Source: Lithodes maja (Eukaryota; Arthropoda; Malacostraca; Decapoda; Lithodidae). From it: a stretch of DNA of 64,000 nt. Location: contig JBAKBP010010416.1 of NCBI GenBank assembly GCA_037953745.1, positions 1 to 64,000 on the forward strand, given 5' to 3'. Both the position numbers and the translations under genes were made by a program. Position 1 is the first letter of the stretch; each line of letters opens with the position of its first letter. The notes below the pieces were generated by a model, which was not told where the DNA came from, made no database searches, and was given only the letters and a program-made list of their open reading frames with translations. Below are positions 30,885-42,700 of this stretch, one piece after another.

Positions 30885-31440
30885 CTTTCAGTAATCTAGA
30901 CTCTTTTCTTCATCCTATGACTTAGAATGCTTTAAGGGGGGGATGGTTCACTTTTTGGGCGTTTTTTGCATGTATTCATTATTTTTCTAGTTTCTTCCCT
31001 AGACCTCCCATCAAATTTAAAAAAGATCCATTAGATCCCCCTTCTAGATTAATTTGTAAATTTTTCGGTAGAAAAATGTCCCGGCCGAAGGCCGCTTCTT
31101 CCAACATTACAGGCTCACTATCGTTCGCCAGGGAATTTTTTTTTACACCTAAATAGCACGAAAGGTCTAAATATTGACGAAGCAATGGGGCGCAAGGTCT
31201 TAAAATCGACTAACTAATGGGGCAAACATCTTGCCATTTGAAAACTAATGGGGCTAAACATGAGGGAGAAAGTGGTCCAGAAAACCGGCCCAACATGTCC
31301 CCTTAAGCTTCGTGTGTCCAGGCATTTTGACCCCCAACGTCCCTTGAATTTGGCTCTCCGTCACTCATTTGGCTTTGCGGGGAGACGTTCGTTACAGTCA
31401 GCCTGCCTTTTGTCTCCTTTATACACATCATTTGCTACAA
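30885..31440 (+). mobile_element. Jockey-type LINE 3' end, split by a family A MITE
   Basis: Left part TCTTCATCCTATGACTTAGAATGC (to 30931). Right part CTTCGTGTGTCCAGGCATTTTG to GCCTTTTGTCTCC (31307-31440). Both match copy 1 around 17085-17235. The MITE A12 sits at the TTAA between them. Confidence 0.8.
30932..31306 (-). mobile_element. Family A MITE, copy 12, complete, inside the LINE fragment
   Basis: TTAA at 30932-30935 and 31303-31306. It is the longest family A copy (375 bp). Confidence 0.87.
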
Positions 31441-31489
31441 TGAATTCCAATATTACACTAACTTAACATAGAGGGTTACATAGGTTTAC

Positions 31490-31570
31490 ATAGATAGATA
31501 CACTCGCCACACAGGCCTTACGATCCCAGCGAGGTGGTCAGGACTAAAATCTTGAAGAAATAGCAGAACC
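31490..31570. repeat. Dispersed repeat E, copy 2
   Basis: Shares GCCACACAGGCC, ACGATCC and CGAGGTGGTCAGGACTA with 26340-26440. Confidence 0.6.
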
Positions 31571-31609
31571 CCAAATGAAGGAAAGTGGAAGACTAGGATA
31601 GACTAAAAG

Positions 31610-31611
<2 letters not shown>

Positions 31612-31682
<71 letters not shown>
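31612..31682. repeat. (GA)n microsatellite
   Basis: About 35 uninterrupted GA units. Confidence 0.95.
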
Positions 31683-31683
<1 letters not shown>

Positions 31684-31784
31684 GAATGATAGATCACCAG
31701 CAGGATAAAATTATGGACAAGCAAAGGGAAAGTGGCAGAGAAATAGTGGGAGATAAAGTGAATGGAATGGTGTGTGGCTGTGAG

Positions 31785-32097
31785 AGAGAGAGAGAGTGAG
31801 TGAAAGAGAGTGTGAGAGAGAGAGTGAGTGAGTGATTGACTGACACAGAGAGAGAGAGAGAGTGAGTGAGTGAATGACAGAGAGAGAGAGTGAGAGAGAG
31901 AGTGTGTGACAGAGAGAGTGAGTGAGTGATTGACTGACTGAGAGAGAGAGAGTGAGTGAGTGAATGACAGAGAGAGAGAGTGTGAGAGAGAGTGAGTGAG
32001 TGAGTGATTGACTGACTGACAGAGAGAGAGAGAGAGTGAGTGAGTGAATGACAGAGAGAGAGAGTGAGAGAGAGAGTGTGTGACAGAGAGAGAGAGG
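31785..32097. repeat. GA/GTGA-based minisatellite
   Basis: Irregular units of AGAGAGTGAGTGAGTG(A)ATGACAGAGAG alternating with TGATTGACTGACTGAC. (AC)n follows at 32116-32146. Confidence 0.88.
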
Positions 32098-32139
32098 GCT
32101 TACATAGATACAGAGGCTACACACACACACACACAAACA

Positions 32140-32405
32140 CACACACGGGTTAGCCGAGTTGTCAAGGGTTCGAGCCCCCCTGAATCCTAAAGTTTTTTCT
32201 TCCGCTATCCCGATGGAGAGGATTGTATCGTGGTCCCTTCCAAGCCAAGCTGCTCAACTATCAGCTTGTGTTAGCCTAAACATACTTCTCACCAGTGTAT
32301 CTGCGTATGTACTATGGTGGGAACTGAGGCACCTCACGGTTACCAAAGGTCATAAGTGACCTCGTAGTGCCAGAGTAATAGAGATAGATAGATAGTTAGC
32401 TAGAT
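32140..32405 (+). mobile_element. Candidate tRNA-derived SINE with (ATAG)n tail
   Basis: The head GGTTAGCCGAGTTGTCAAGG runs into a B box GGGTTCGAGCCCC (32165-32177). The body extends to GTGCCAGAGTAATAG, and the tail is (ATAG)n at about 32383-32396. The RTE LINE here also carries a GATA-type tail, which suggests mobilisation by RTE machinery (inference). Confidence 0.45.
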
Positions 32406-32408
32406 AGA

Positions 32409-33868
32409 CTGTACACTCGGATGCCATAGTCTCTAGCCACTCATAAATATTCGTGGAATTCACCCGTTTCTAATTATGAAAAAATATCTCTGGGAACGAA
32501 TTATTGAAGATATTTTTCTATACAATACTATTTATTGAAAAGCAAGTTCCATCCAAATCTATATACTTGCATAAAGGAAACATAGGGGTCCACGATGACT
32601 TTGGCATCCGAGTGTACCTAGGTTAAGGAAACATAGGGGTCCACGATGACTTTGGCATCCGAGTGTACCTAGGTTAAGGAAACATAGTAGGGGGTCCACG
32701 ATGACTTTGGCATCCGAGTGTACCTAGGTTAAGGAAACATAGGGGGTCCACGATGACTTTGGCATCCGAGTGTACCTAGGTTAAGGAAACATAGGGGGTC
32801 CACGATGACTTTGGCATCCGAGTGTACCTAGGTTAAGGAAACATAGGGGGTCCACGATGACTTTGGCATCCGAGTGTACCTAGGTTAAGGAAACATAGGG
32901 GTCCACGATGACTTTGGCATCCGAGTGTACCTAGGTTAAGGAAACATAGGGGTCCACGATGACTTTGGCATCCGAGTGTACCTAGGTTAAGGAAACATAG
33001 GGGGTCCACGATGACTTTGGCATCCGAGTGTACCTAGGTTAAGGAAACATAGGGGGTCCACGATGACTTTGGCATCCGAGTGTACCTAGGTTAAGGAAAC
33101 ATAGGGGGTCCACGATGGCTTTGGCATCCGAGTGTACCTAGGTTAAGGAAACATAGGGGGTCCACGATGACTTTGGCATCCGAGTGTACCTAGGTTAAGG
33201 AAACATAGGGGGTCCACGATGACTTTGGCATCCGAGTGTACCTAGGTTAAGGAAACATAGGGGGTCCACGATGACTTTGGCATCCGAGTGTACCTAGGTT
33301 AAGGAAACATAGGGGGTCCACGATGACTTTGGCATCCGAGTGTACCTAGGTTAAGGAAACATAGGGGGTCCACGATGACTTTGGCATCCGAGTGTACCTA
33401 GGTTAAGGAAACATAGGGGTCCACGATGACTTTGGCATCCGAGTGTACCTAGGTTAAGGAAACATAGGGGTCCACGATGACTTTGGCATCCGAGTGTACC
33501 TAGGTTAAGGAAACATAGGGGGTCCACGATGACTTTGGCATCCGAGTGTACCTAGGTTAAGGAAACATAGGGGGTCCACGATGACTTTGGCATCCGAGTG
33601 TACCTAGGTTAAGGAAACATAGGGGGTCCACGATGACTTTGGCATCCGAGTGTACCTAGGTTAAGGAAACATAGGGGGTCCACGATGACTTTGGCATCCG
33701 AGTGTACCTAGGTTAAGGAAACATAGGGGGTCCACGATGACTTTGGCATCCGAGTGTACCTAGGTTAAGGAAACATAGGGGGTCCACGATGACTTTGGCA
33801 TCCGAGTGTACCTAGGTTAAGGAAACATAGGGGGTCCACGATGACTTTGGCATCCGAGTGTACCTAGG
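32409..33868. repeat. 51/52-bp minisatellite grown from the end of a small inverted-repeat element
   Basis: About 25 units of TTAAGGAAACATAGGGG(G)T + CCACGATGACTTTGGCATCC + GAGTGTACCTAGG from 32581. The units differ almost only in G4 versus G5, plus one GTAGGGGG and one GATGGC variant. GTACACTCGGATGCCATAGTC at 32411 is an inverted copy of the unit's GACTTTGGCATCCGAGTGTAC, so the first unit probably was the right end of a ~220-bp foldback element. Confidence 0.92.
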
Positions 33869-34194
33869 TTAAGGGGAGGTATTTAGTTTGTTCCCTAGAC
33901 CTCCATCAACCTTAAAATTACACCCCCTTGAGTCCCTTTCAAGATAAATTTGTACATTTTTCGGTAGAAAAATTTCCCGGCCGAAGGCCGGTTCCTCTTA
34001 AATTACAGGCTCGCTATCGCTCGCCAGGATAAAATAGACACCTGAATGGCACGAAAGGTCTTAATATGGGGTAAAAGTTCTTAAAAGCGCTAAACTAATG
34101 GGGCAAACATTTTATAATATCAAAAGCAATGGGGCTAAACATGAGGGAGAAAGGGGTCAAGAAAAAAATCCCTCAAGTGGAGATCTCCCCTTAA
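33869..34194 (-). mobile_element. Family A MITE, copy 13, complete
   Basis: TTAA at 33869-33872 and 34191-34194. The left TTAA is the TTAA of the preceding minisatellite unit (CCTAGGTTAAGG). Confidence 0.9.
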
Positions 34195-34229
34195 GTTAAA
34201 TTATGTTTTAAATTACTTGACTAACTTGA

Positions 34230-35965
34230 CTGTCTTTTAGTAATCTGTTTGACCTGTCTAATAACTACAATAAATACAACACTACCATAAGACTAATTTG
34301 TTTGACCTGTCTAATAACTACAATAAATACAACACTACAATAAATACAACACCACCATAAGACTAATTTGTTTGACCTGTCTAATAACTACAATAAATAC
34401 AACACTACAATAAATACAACACTACAATAAATACAACACCACCATAAGACTAATTTGTTTGACCTGTCTAATAACTACAATAAATACAACACTACAATAA
34501 ATACAACACTACAATAAATACAACACTACAATAAATACAACACTACCATAAATACAACACTACAATAAATACAACACTACCATAAATACAACACTACAAT
34601 AAATACAACACTACCATAAATACAACACTACCATAAATACAACACTACCATAAATACAACACTACCATAAATACAACACTACCATAAATACAACACTACC
34701 ATAAATACAACACTACCATAAATACAACACTACCATAAATACAACACTACCATAAATACAACACTACAATAAATACAACACTACAATAAATACAACACTA
34801 CAATAAATACAACACTACAATAAATACAACACTACAATAAATACAACACTACACTAAATACAACACTACACTAAATACAACACTACAATAAATACAACAC
34901 TACAATAAATACAACACTACAATAAATACAACACTACAATAAATACAACACTACAATAAATACAACACTACAATAAATACAACACTACAATAAATACAAC
35001 ACTACAATAAATACAACACTACAATAAATACAACACTACAATAAATACAACACTACAATAAATACAACACTACAATAAATACAACACTACAATAAATACA
35101 ACACTACAATAAATACAACACTACAATAAATACAACACTACAATAAATACAACACTACAATAAATACAACACTACAATAAATACAACACTACAATAAATA
35201 CAACACTACAATAAATACAACACTACAATAAATACAACACTACAATAAATACAACACTACAATAAATACAACACTACAATAAATACAACACTACAATAAA
35301 TACAACACTACAATAAATACAACACTACAATAAATACAACACTACAATAAATACAACACTACAATAAATACAACACTACAATAAATACAACACTACAATA
35401 AATACAACACTACAATAAATACAACACTACAATAAATACAACACTACAATCAATACAACACTACAATCAATACAACACTACAATCAATACAACACTACAA
35501 TCAATACAACACTACAATCAATACAACACTACAATCAATACAACACTACAATCAATACAACACTACAATCAATACAACACTACAATCAATACAACACTAC
35601 AATACATACAACACTACAATACATACAACACTACCATACATACAACACTACCATACATACAACACTACCATAAATACAACACTACCATAAATACAACACT
35701 ACCATAAATACAACACTACCATAAATACAACACTACCATAAATACAACACTACCATAAATACAACACTACCATAAATACAACACTACCATAAATACAACA
35801 CTACCATAAATACAACACTACCATAAATACAACACTACCATAAATACAACACTACCATAAATACAACACTACCATAAATACAACACCACCATAAATACAA
35901 CACTACCATAAATACAACACTACAATAAATACAACACTACAATAAATACAACACTACAATAAGAC
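34230..35965. repeat. 17-bp minisatellite (ACAATAAATACAACACT)
   Basis: About 100 units. A longer start unit containing AAGACTAATTTGTTTGACCTG + TCTAATAACT recurs three times up to about 34480, and AAGACTAATT returns at the end. Variants come in blocks: ACCATAA, ACAATCAA (about 35448-35600), ACAATACAT and ACACTAA. Confidence 0.96.
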
Positions 35966-36371
35966 TAATTTCCCACCAATAACTTTAGTCTATTGTTTTC
36001 CAGCCGAGGGTAAATTGCCATGTTTCCATCTCTGTTACTCGGTTATAATAAGGTAGATTTTGTAACGAAAGATGATGGTTATTCTGAAAACTTGGCATTA
36101 ATACGACACACAGCCAGTGTAGTTTCATATATTGCCATTAAGTAGCGAGAAATCAGCTAATACAGAGATTCAATTTATGATCAGCTGGACAAAAATTGAG
36201 ACTAACTGCACCTCACCCCTTGCGCAATATACAAGCAGGGAGAGGGGGAAAACGCCTGGCCAGGAATTGCATAATGAATTTGTGATGAAAGTGGAATGCC
36301 CCATCATCCCCTCTCCCTCCAGCTGTGAAATCGTGTATTACACTTAGTTGGGGCAATAGCTAGGCTCGTTT
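35966..36371. other. Unassigned unique-looking DNA
   Basis: A 71-aa open frame at 36132-36347 has no recognisable motif. No repeat is seen, and it is not supported as a gene. Confidence 0.35.
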
Positions 36372-36744
36372 TTAAGGGGGGTCACCGGTCTTTATCTCCG
36401 TATAGCTCTTTCCCTGGCTTGTATCCATTCGGCCCCATTCAGCCAAGTGTTTTAAGACATTTATTCCCATCCAGGTATCGATTTTTTCCAAGCGAGCGAT
36501 AGCGAGCCAGCATTTTATGAAGAAATTCGGCTTCGCCGGAGACGTTTTTCTATCGAAAAATGTACAAATTTAGCTTGCTGTCAACACAAAAATATATATA
36601 TGCTGGCTCGCTACCGCTCGCCAGGAAAATATTGACACCTGGATGGGGGTAAACGTCTTTAAACAGTAGGCTGAATGGGGCCGAATGGATACAAGCCAAA
36701 GGGAGAGGGAGAGAAGAGAAAAAAAGCGAGGTGGGCTCCCTTAA
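36372..36744. mobile_element. Foldback relative of family A MITE (copy 14)
   Basis: TTAAGGGGGGTCACC at the left and GGGCTCCCTTAA at the right. The left half (CTTGTATCCATTCGGCCCC, AAGCGAGCGATAGCGAGCC) is mirrored by the right half (GGCTCGCTACCGCTCGCC, GGGGCCGAATGGATACAAG). The result is a near-complete inverted repeat instead of the usual asymmetric interior. Confidence 0.8.
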
Positions 36745-36795
36745 CCCCTTCTATACCGGCGACGTCTTTTTAACCTTTGAATGGCTACTATTAGA
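36741..36795 (+). mobile_element. Family B MITE left fragment
   Basis: TTAACCCCTTCTATACCGGC, GACGTC and CTACTATTAGACGATTTAATC, adjacent to A14. Confidence 0.65.
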
Positions 36796-37060
36796 CGATT
36801 TAATCATTGATGTAGACTCACTGTTCAAATTCAATAATAGTTCATTAACTCGGGGAAATGGATTGAAATTAATATCCAGAAGGGCTAATCTCGATGTCAC
36901 AAAGCACTTCTTCATCTAAAGTGTGGTGAACGAGTGGAACAAACTGCCAGAGAAAGTGGTACAATGTAAGACAATTGACACATTCAAAAGGAGTCTAGAC
37001 ATCCATTTCGAGGAGGTTGTAGTATTATAGGTACAAAAAAAAAAAAAAAAAAAAAAAAAA
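36796..37060 (+). pseudogene. CR1/L2-type LINE C-terminal fragment with poly-A
   Basis: The translation runs SLFKFNNSSLTRGNGLKLIS, an in-frame TAA after KHFFI, then VVNEWNKLPEKVV and IDTFKRSLDIHFEE. This is the conserved tail found after the RT in CR1/L2-like elements and is similar to 49800-50027. It ends in an A-run of about 26 at 37035-37060. It is a 5'-truncated insertion. Confidence 0.75.
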
Positions 37061-37277
37061 CGAATGACTAAGAGGGTGTATGAGAGCAAGGTGGAGGGAC
37101 GGAGAGGGAGAGGTAGACCGAATGAAGAGGTGGAAGGATGGAGTGAGGAAGTACATGAACGAAGGCGGTGTTGGTTGAGGGGGAGGGGCGTCGACTGACT
37201 GGGGACAGAGGTGCAAGGGGGCGGTTCGTTCGTGGCCACCCCATCACGGCGTCAAGCAATAGATAGATAGATAGAAA
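37056..37277 (+). pseudogene. RTE-type LINE 3' fragment with (ATAG)n tail
   Basis: Begins in an A-rich run and encodes pieces such as RVYESKVEGRRGRGRPNE, close to ICESDTRGDRRAGRPP of the intact RTE at its C-terminus. It ends in (ATAG)4 at 37258-37275. It is a different subfamily from the two large RTE copies. Confidence 0.6.
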
Positions 37278-37364
37278 CGAAAACAACAACAATTGGTTAA
37301 ACATCAGTAGTACCGGGTATGCAATATTTCTCATCTTCCTTCCTTACCAGTAGAAATTTACTCA

Positions 37365-37785
37365 TTCTGCTGGGGGCCTCGCTTCCCCAACTAAATTTAC
37401 TCATTCTGCTGGGGGCCTCGCTTCCCCTACTAAATTTACTCATTCTGCTGGGGCCTCGCTTCCCCAACTAAATTTACTCATTCTGCTGGGGGCCTCGCTT
37501 CCCCAACTAAATTTACTCATTCTGCTGGGGGCCTCGCTTCCCCAACTAAATTTACTCATTCTGCTGGGGGCCTCGCTTCCCCAACTAAATTTACTCATTC
37601 TGCTGGGGCCTCGCTTCCCCAACTAAATTTACTCATTCTGCTGGGGCCTCGCTTCCCCAACTAAATTTACTCATTCTGCTGGGGGCCTCGCTTCCCCAAC
37701 TAAATTTACTCATTCTGCTGGGGGCCTCGCTTCCCCAACTAAATTTACTCATTCTGCTGGGGGCCTCGCTTCCCCAACTAAATTT
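37365..37785. repeat. 39-bp minisatellite
   Basis: Eleven units of AAATTTACTCATTCTGCTGG + GGGCCTCGCTTCCCCAACT, varying in G3/G5 length, one CCCCTACT. The minus-strand open frames are periodic artefacts (13-aa repeat). Confidence 0.95.
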
Positions 37786-38033
37786 CATACTGACGCTAGG
37801 TAGGAGGGACTGGTGGGTGGAGTGAGAGTCTTCTACTTTGCTATCCTTACCTTCCACTTTTTAGCAAATTCTATGATAGCATTAACTCCGGACTGCCTGG
37901 TAGGGACCGCAAGATCTGTGTTGTCTGTGTATATATGTAACTACATGTAACTGTCTCTCTCCCGGGGTGTCTTGAGGTATCTGGTTGTCTCTGTCTCGCC
38001 CTAATGTACGTCAAGTGATAATGTGTCACTGTC
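37786..38033. other. Unassigned spacer
   Basis: No ORF or repeat recognised. Confidence 0.35.
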
Positions 38034-38034
38034 G

Positions 38035-38068
<34 letters not shown>

Positions 38069-38087
38069 AGGGAGGGAGGGAGGGAGC
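38034..38087. repeat. (GA)n / (GGGA)n tract
   Basis: GA units followed by six GGGA units. Confidence 0.9.
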
Positions 38088-38106
38088 TGTCATATGATGC
38101 TAAACA

Positions 38107-38270
38107 TTAACCCTCTGTAGATTATGACGATTTTTTTCAATTCAAGAGAGATCTGCTGGATATTTTAATGATAATTGACCCTCTGACTTCAATAGACCCT
38201 TTCCTAATCTGAAGAACAAAGCATCGTCTTATAATTGCCAAAAAAACAGAAACTACGTAGTAATCGAAAA
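38107..38270. mobile_element. Family B MITE, diverged copy
   Basis: ATTAACCCTCTGTAGATTATG, GACGATTTTTTTCAATTC, TTGACCCTCTGACTTC and TTTCCTAATCTGAAGAAC give the family B mirror arrangement. Confidence 0.65.
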
Positions 38271-38284
38271 TATGATCCTCCCAA

Positions 38285-39763
38285 AACAATGTAGGCGATA
38301 ACACAAATAACAATGTAGGCGATAACACAAATAACAATGTCAATATCGGTAATAACAATGTAGGCGATAACACAAATAACAATGTAGGCGATAACACAAA
38401 TAACAATGTCAATATCGGTAATAACAATGTAGGCGATAACACAAATAACAATGTAGGCGATAACACAAATAACAATGTCAATATCGGTAATAACAATGTA
38501 GGCGATAACACAAATAACAATGTAGGCGATAACACAAATAACAATGTCAATATCGGTAATAACAATGTAGGCGATAACACAAATAACAATGTAGGCGATA
38601 ACACAAATAACAATGTCAATATCGGTAATAACAATGTAGGCGATAACACAAATAACAATGTAGGCGATAACACAAATAACAATGTAGGCGATAACACAAA
38701 TAACAATGTAGGCGATAACACAAATAACAATGTCAATATCGGTAATAACAATGTAGGCGATAACACAAATAACAATGTAGGCGATAACACAAATAACAAT
38801 GTCAATATCGGTAATAACAATGTAGGCGATAACACAAATAACAATGTCAATATCGGTAATAACAATGTAGGCGATAACACAAATAACAATGTCAATATCG
38901 GTAATAACAATGTAGGCGATAACACAAATAACAATGTCAATATCGGTAATAACAATGTAGGCGATAACACAAATAACAATGTCAATATCGGTAATAACAA
39001 TGTAGGCGATAACACAACTAACAATGTCAATATCGGTAATAACAATGTAGGCGATAACACAAATAACAATGTCAATATCGGTAATAACAATGTAGGCGAT
39101 AACACAAATAACAATGTCAATATCGGTAATAACAATGTAGGCGATAACACAAATAACAATGTCAATATCGGTAATAACAATGTAGGCGATAACACAAATA
39201 ACAATGTCAATATCGGTAATAACAATGTAGGCGATAACACAAATAACAATGTCAATATCGGTAATAACAATGTAGGCGATAACACAAATAACAATGTCAA
39301 TATCGGTAATAACAATGTAGGCGATAACACAAATAACAATGTCAATATCGGTAATAACAATGTAGGCGATAACACAAATAACAATGTCAATATCGGTAAT
39401 AACAATGTAGGCGATAACACAAATAACAATGTCAATATCGGTAATAACAATGTAGGCGATAACACAAATAACAATGTCAATATCGGTAATAACAATGTAG
39501 GCGATAACACAACTAACAATGTCAATATCGGTAATAACAATGTAGGCGATAACACAAATAACAATGTCAATATCAGTAATAACAATGTAGGCGATAACAC
39601 AAATAACAATGTAGGCGATAACACAAATAACAATGTCAATATCGGTAATAACAATGTAGGCGATAACACAAATAACAATGTCAATATCGGTAATAACAAT
39701 GTAGGCGATAACACAAATAACAATGTCAATATCGGTAATAACAATGTAGGCGATAACACAAAT
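38285..39763. repeat. Composite 24+21-bp minisatellite
   Basis: Unit a = AACAATGTAGGCGATAACAC + AAAT (24 bp), unit b = AACAATGTCAATATCGGTAAT (21 bp). The order is aab-type (69 bp) in the first ~600 bp and strict ab (45 bp) afterwards. Both lengths are multiples of three, which leaves a 540-aa minus frame (LLLPILTLLFVLSPT repeats) open without being a gene. Confidence 0.95.
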
Positions 39764-42700
39764 CTATCTATCTATCTATATGCTCAGGCCCAATCCCCAA
39801 TTTGGGGGTAGCCGACTCAAGACAGAGCAAGAACAGGGAAAACACAAAAACATCATAAAACAAAAAATAAACACAGATAAAAAACACAAACTCTCACACA
39901 TCCAGGTCACCCAGGAGAAGACCCAGAGACCAGGGTTACCAAGGTCGCTCCAGCACTCCCCCGGCCCCTGACCACCCGGAGAGGGTCCGATCTCGGCAGG
40001 CAGACATGCAGCGGAGCCAAAGCCACAAGCCCTCCCACCACACTTCCAGGCACACCCTTCATATTAATCGTCTCCCCGGGCCAGGCGCCTGATGGACTAT
40101 TATCTAGTCCAACTTGCGCCCGACCCCTTACTCCAAATGACCACGTGTTCACTCAACTATTCACAAGCATTCTCCATTCACTCTTGTCCACCACCACTTC
40201 CCCTGCCTGATCTATAGTCATTCCTCTATCATCCAAAGCCTTTCTTACACAGTCTCTCCATCTCAATGGGGGTCTTCCTGCCCTTCTATCTCCCCTTGTA
40301 TCTGACTCACATATTCTCTTTGTAAGCCTTTCATCTCCCATTCGTTCAACATGACCATACCAGCTCAGCACCCTTCTGTCCACTCTGGCTGACAAATGTT
40401 CCTGCTGCCCCACTCTCCTACGTATCTCTTCATTCCTCAATCTGTCTCTACGAGTAACTCCACACATACTCCTCAAGCAGCTCATCTCCATCACATCCAG
40501 CCCTCTTTTCTCCTTTTTCTTCAGAGCCCATGTCTCAGCCCCATACATCACTGTTGGCACAACAATTCCTTGATACAGTGCACTTTTTACTTTCACTCCG
40601 AGATTTCTCGTCTTCCACATACTTCCCATTGCTCCGAAAACCTTCCTTCCTTCACACACTCTCTGTTTTACCTCCACTTCCATACCTCCACTCCTGCTTA
40701 TTGTTCCTCCTAGATATTTAAAACACTCTACTTGTTCCAATATTTCCCCATCCAGCCTCACATCTAGATTCACCCTATGCTCTCCCCTATTACACACCAT
40801 TACTTTACTTTTATTGACGTTCACCTTCAGTTTCCTCCTTCCACAAACCACACCAAACTCTTTGACTACCTGCTGCAGTTTCTCATCAGAATCCGCCACC
40901 AATGCTGTGTCATCAGCGAACAGCAACTGATTCAACTCCCAATCTCTACCATTCTTTCCTACTAAACCCAATCCTCTTCCCATAGTTCTCCTTTTCACCT
41001 CCCTCACCACACCATCCATAAACATATTAAACAGCCATGGTGACATTACACAACCCTGTCGCAAACCTACCTTTACCTCAAACCATTCACTCAACTCACC
41101 ATTTCCTACTCTCACACATGCTCTGCTCCCTTCATAAAAACTCTTAACTGCTTCTAACAAATTTCCTCCTATTTCATAAATCCTTAACACCTTCCACATT
41201 GCTTCACGGTCCACACGATCATACGCTTTTTCCAAGTCCATAAAAGCCCAAAATATCTCCTTATGCTTCTCTAAATACTTCTCGCATAACTGTCTTACTG
41301 CAAACATCTGATCCACGCACCCTCTTCCCCTCCTAAAACCGCACTGTTCTTCTCCTATTGCAACTTCCGTACACTTTATTATCCTCTCTATCAACACCCT
41401 GCCATACAGCTTTCCAACCACTGACAATAAACTAATACCTCTACAACTTGAACACTCCTGCCGATCTCCCTTCCCCTTGTACAACACAATACATGCACTC
41501 TTCCAGTCTATTGGTACCATTGACACAGCAAAGCACACATTGAAAAGTCTCATCAACCAATCTATTATCACATCTCCACCCTTCTTTATACACTCCACAG
41601 CAATACCATCCAAACCTTCTGCTTTTCCCACTCTCATTTGTTTCACTGCTTCTTTCACCTCATTTTCCTCAATCCTTTCATTCATTCCCTGCCACCTGGG
41701 TGGCCTGGGTAACCTATCTCCATCCACCTCTGCTTCAATCACTGCTTCTCTTCCATCTCTTGTATTTAACAAAGATTCAAAATACTCGGCATATCTTTTC
41801 CTCACTTCAACTGGTTCCACTAGTAATTCTCCATTTTCATCTTTCACTGACTCTTCCCTCTTTTGTCCTCCTTTCCTTACTTTATTTACCTCCTTCCAGA
41901 ACATCTTCTTTCGTTCTTCAAAATTCTCACTCAGCCTTTGGCCCCACCTTTCGTTTGCATCTTTTTTCGCTTCTCTAATTTTCCGTTTTGCCTCTCTCCT
42001 TTTCTCCTTGTACCTCTCCCATACCTCAACACTACCATCCTGTAAAACCCTCTCAAAACACTGTCTCTTCTCCTCAACTGCCTTTCTCACCGTATCATTC
42101 CACCACTCGCTTCCCTTCCTGATACCTCTGCCTCCTACTTTCCTTTTGCCGCATACTACCTCTGCACTTGCTTTCACTCCTTTCTTAAACTGTTGCCATT
42201 CAATCTCTACTTCTCTCTCTTCCATCTCTCTCACTTCCATCCACTTTTCATTTAGTCTTTCCTTGTACTCCCTCTCTTTTTCACTCTTCTCTAACTCACT
42301 AACTTTTATTACCTCTCTTACTTCACGCTTGTCTCTTATTCTCCTGTAACTCTTAACTCTTAGCTTTCCCTCCACCAGGTAATGATCTGACATACCCTCC
42401 GCCTCACCTCTCATCACATTGACATCCAGCAGTCTACACAATCTTTCCCTTGTCACCAGCACATAATCCATCAATGCCCTCTCTACAGTCTCTCCCCTCA
42501 CAAGTCTATGCCAGGTGTACTTGTGTATACGCCTTTTTTTGAAGAACGTATTACCTACACTCAATCTACACTCTTCACATACATTTTTCAGTCTTTCTCC
42601 ACTCTCGTTTACACCATCCACACCAAAACTACCGATGACTCCCTCAACAGGCTCATTTCCTACCCTAGCATTTAGGTCCCCTAAAACTATAACATTTTCA

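Noticed and set aside
31711..32142. 143-aa minus ORF rich in SLSLSH
   Set aside because: GA/GTGA simple repeat read on the opposite strand.
36132..36347. 71-aa plus ORF in unique-looking DNA
   Set aside because: No motif, no promoter or splice context; length expected by chance.
38137..39759. 540-aa minus-strand ORF of LLLPILTLLFVLSPT repeats
   Set aside because: Created by a 45-bp tandem array with unit lengths divisible by three; no start context, no domain, no variation pattern of coding sequence.
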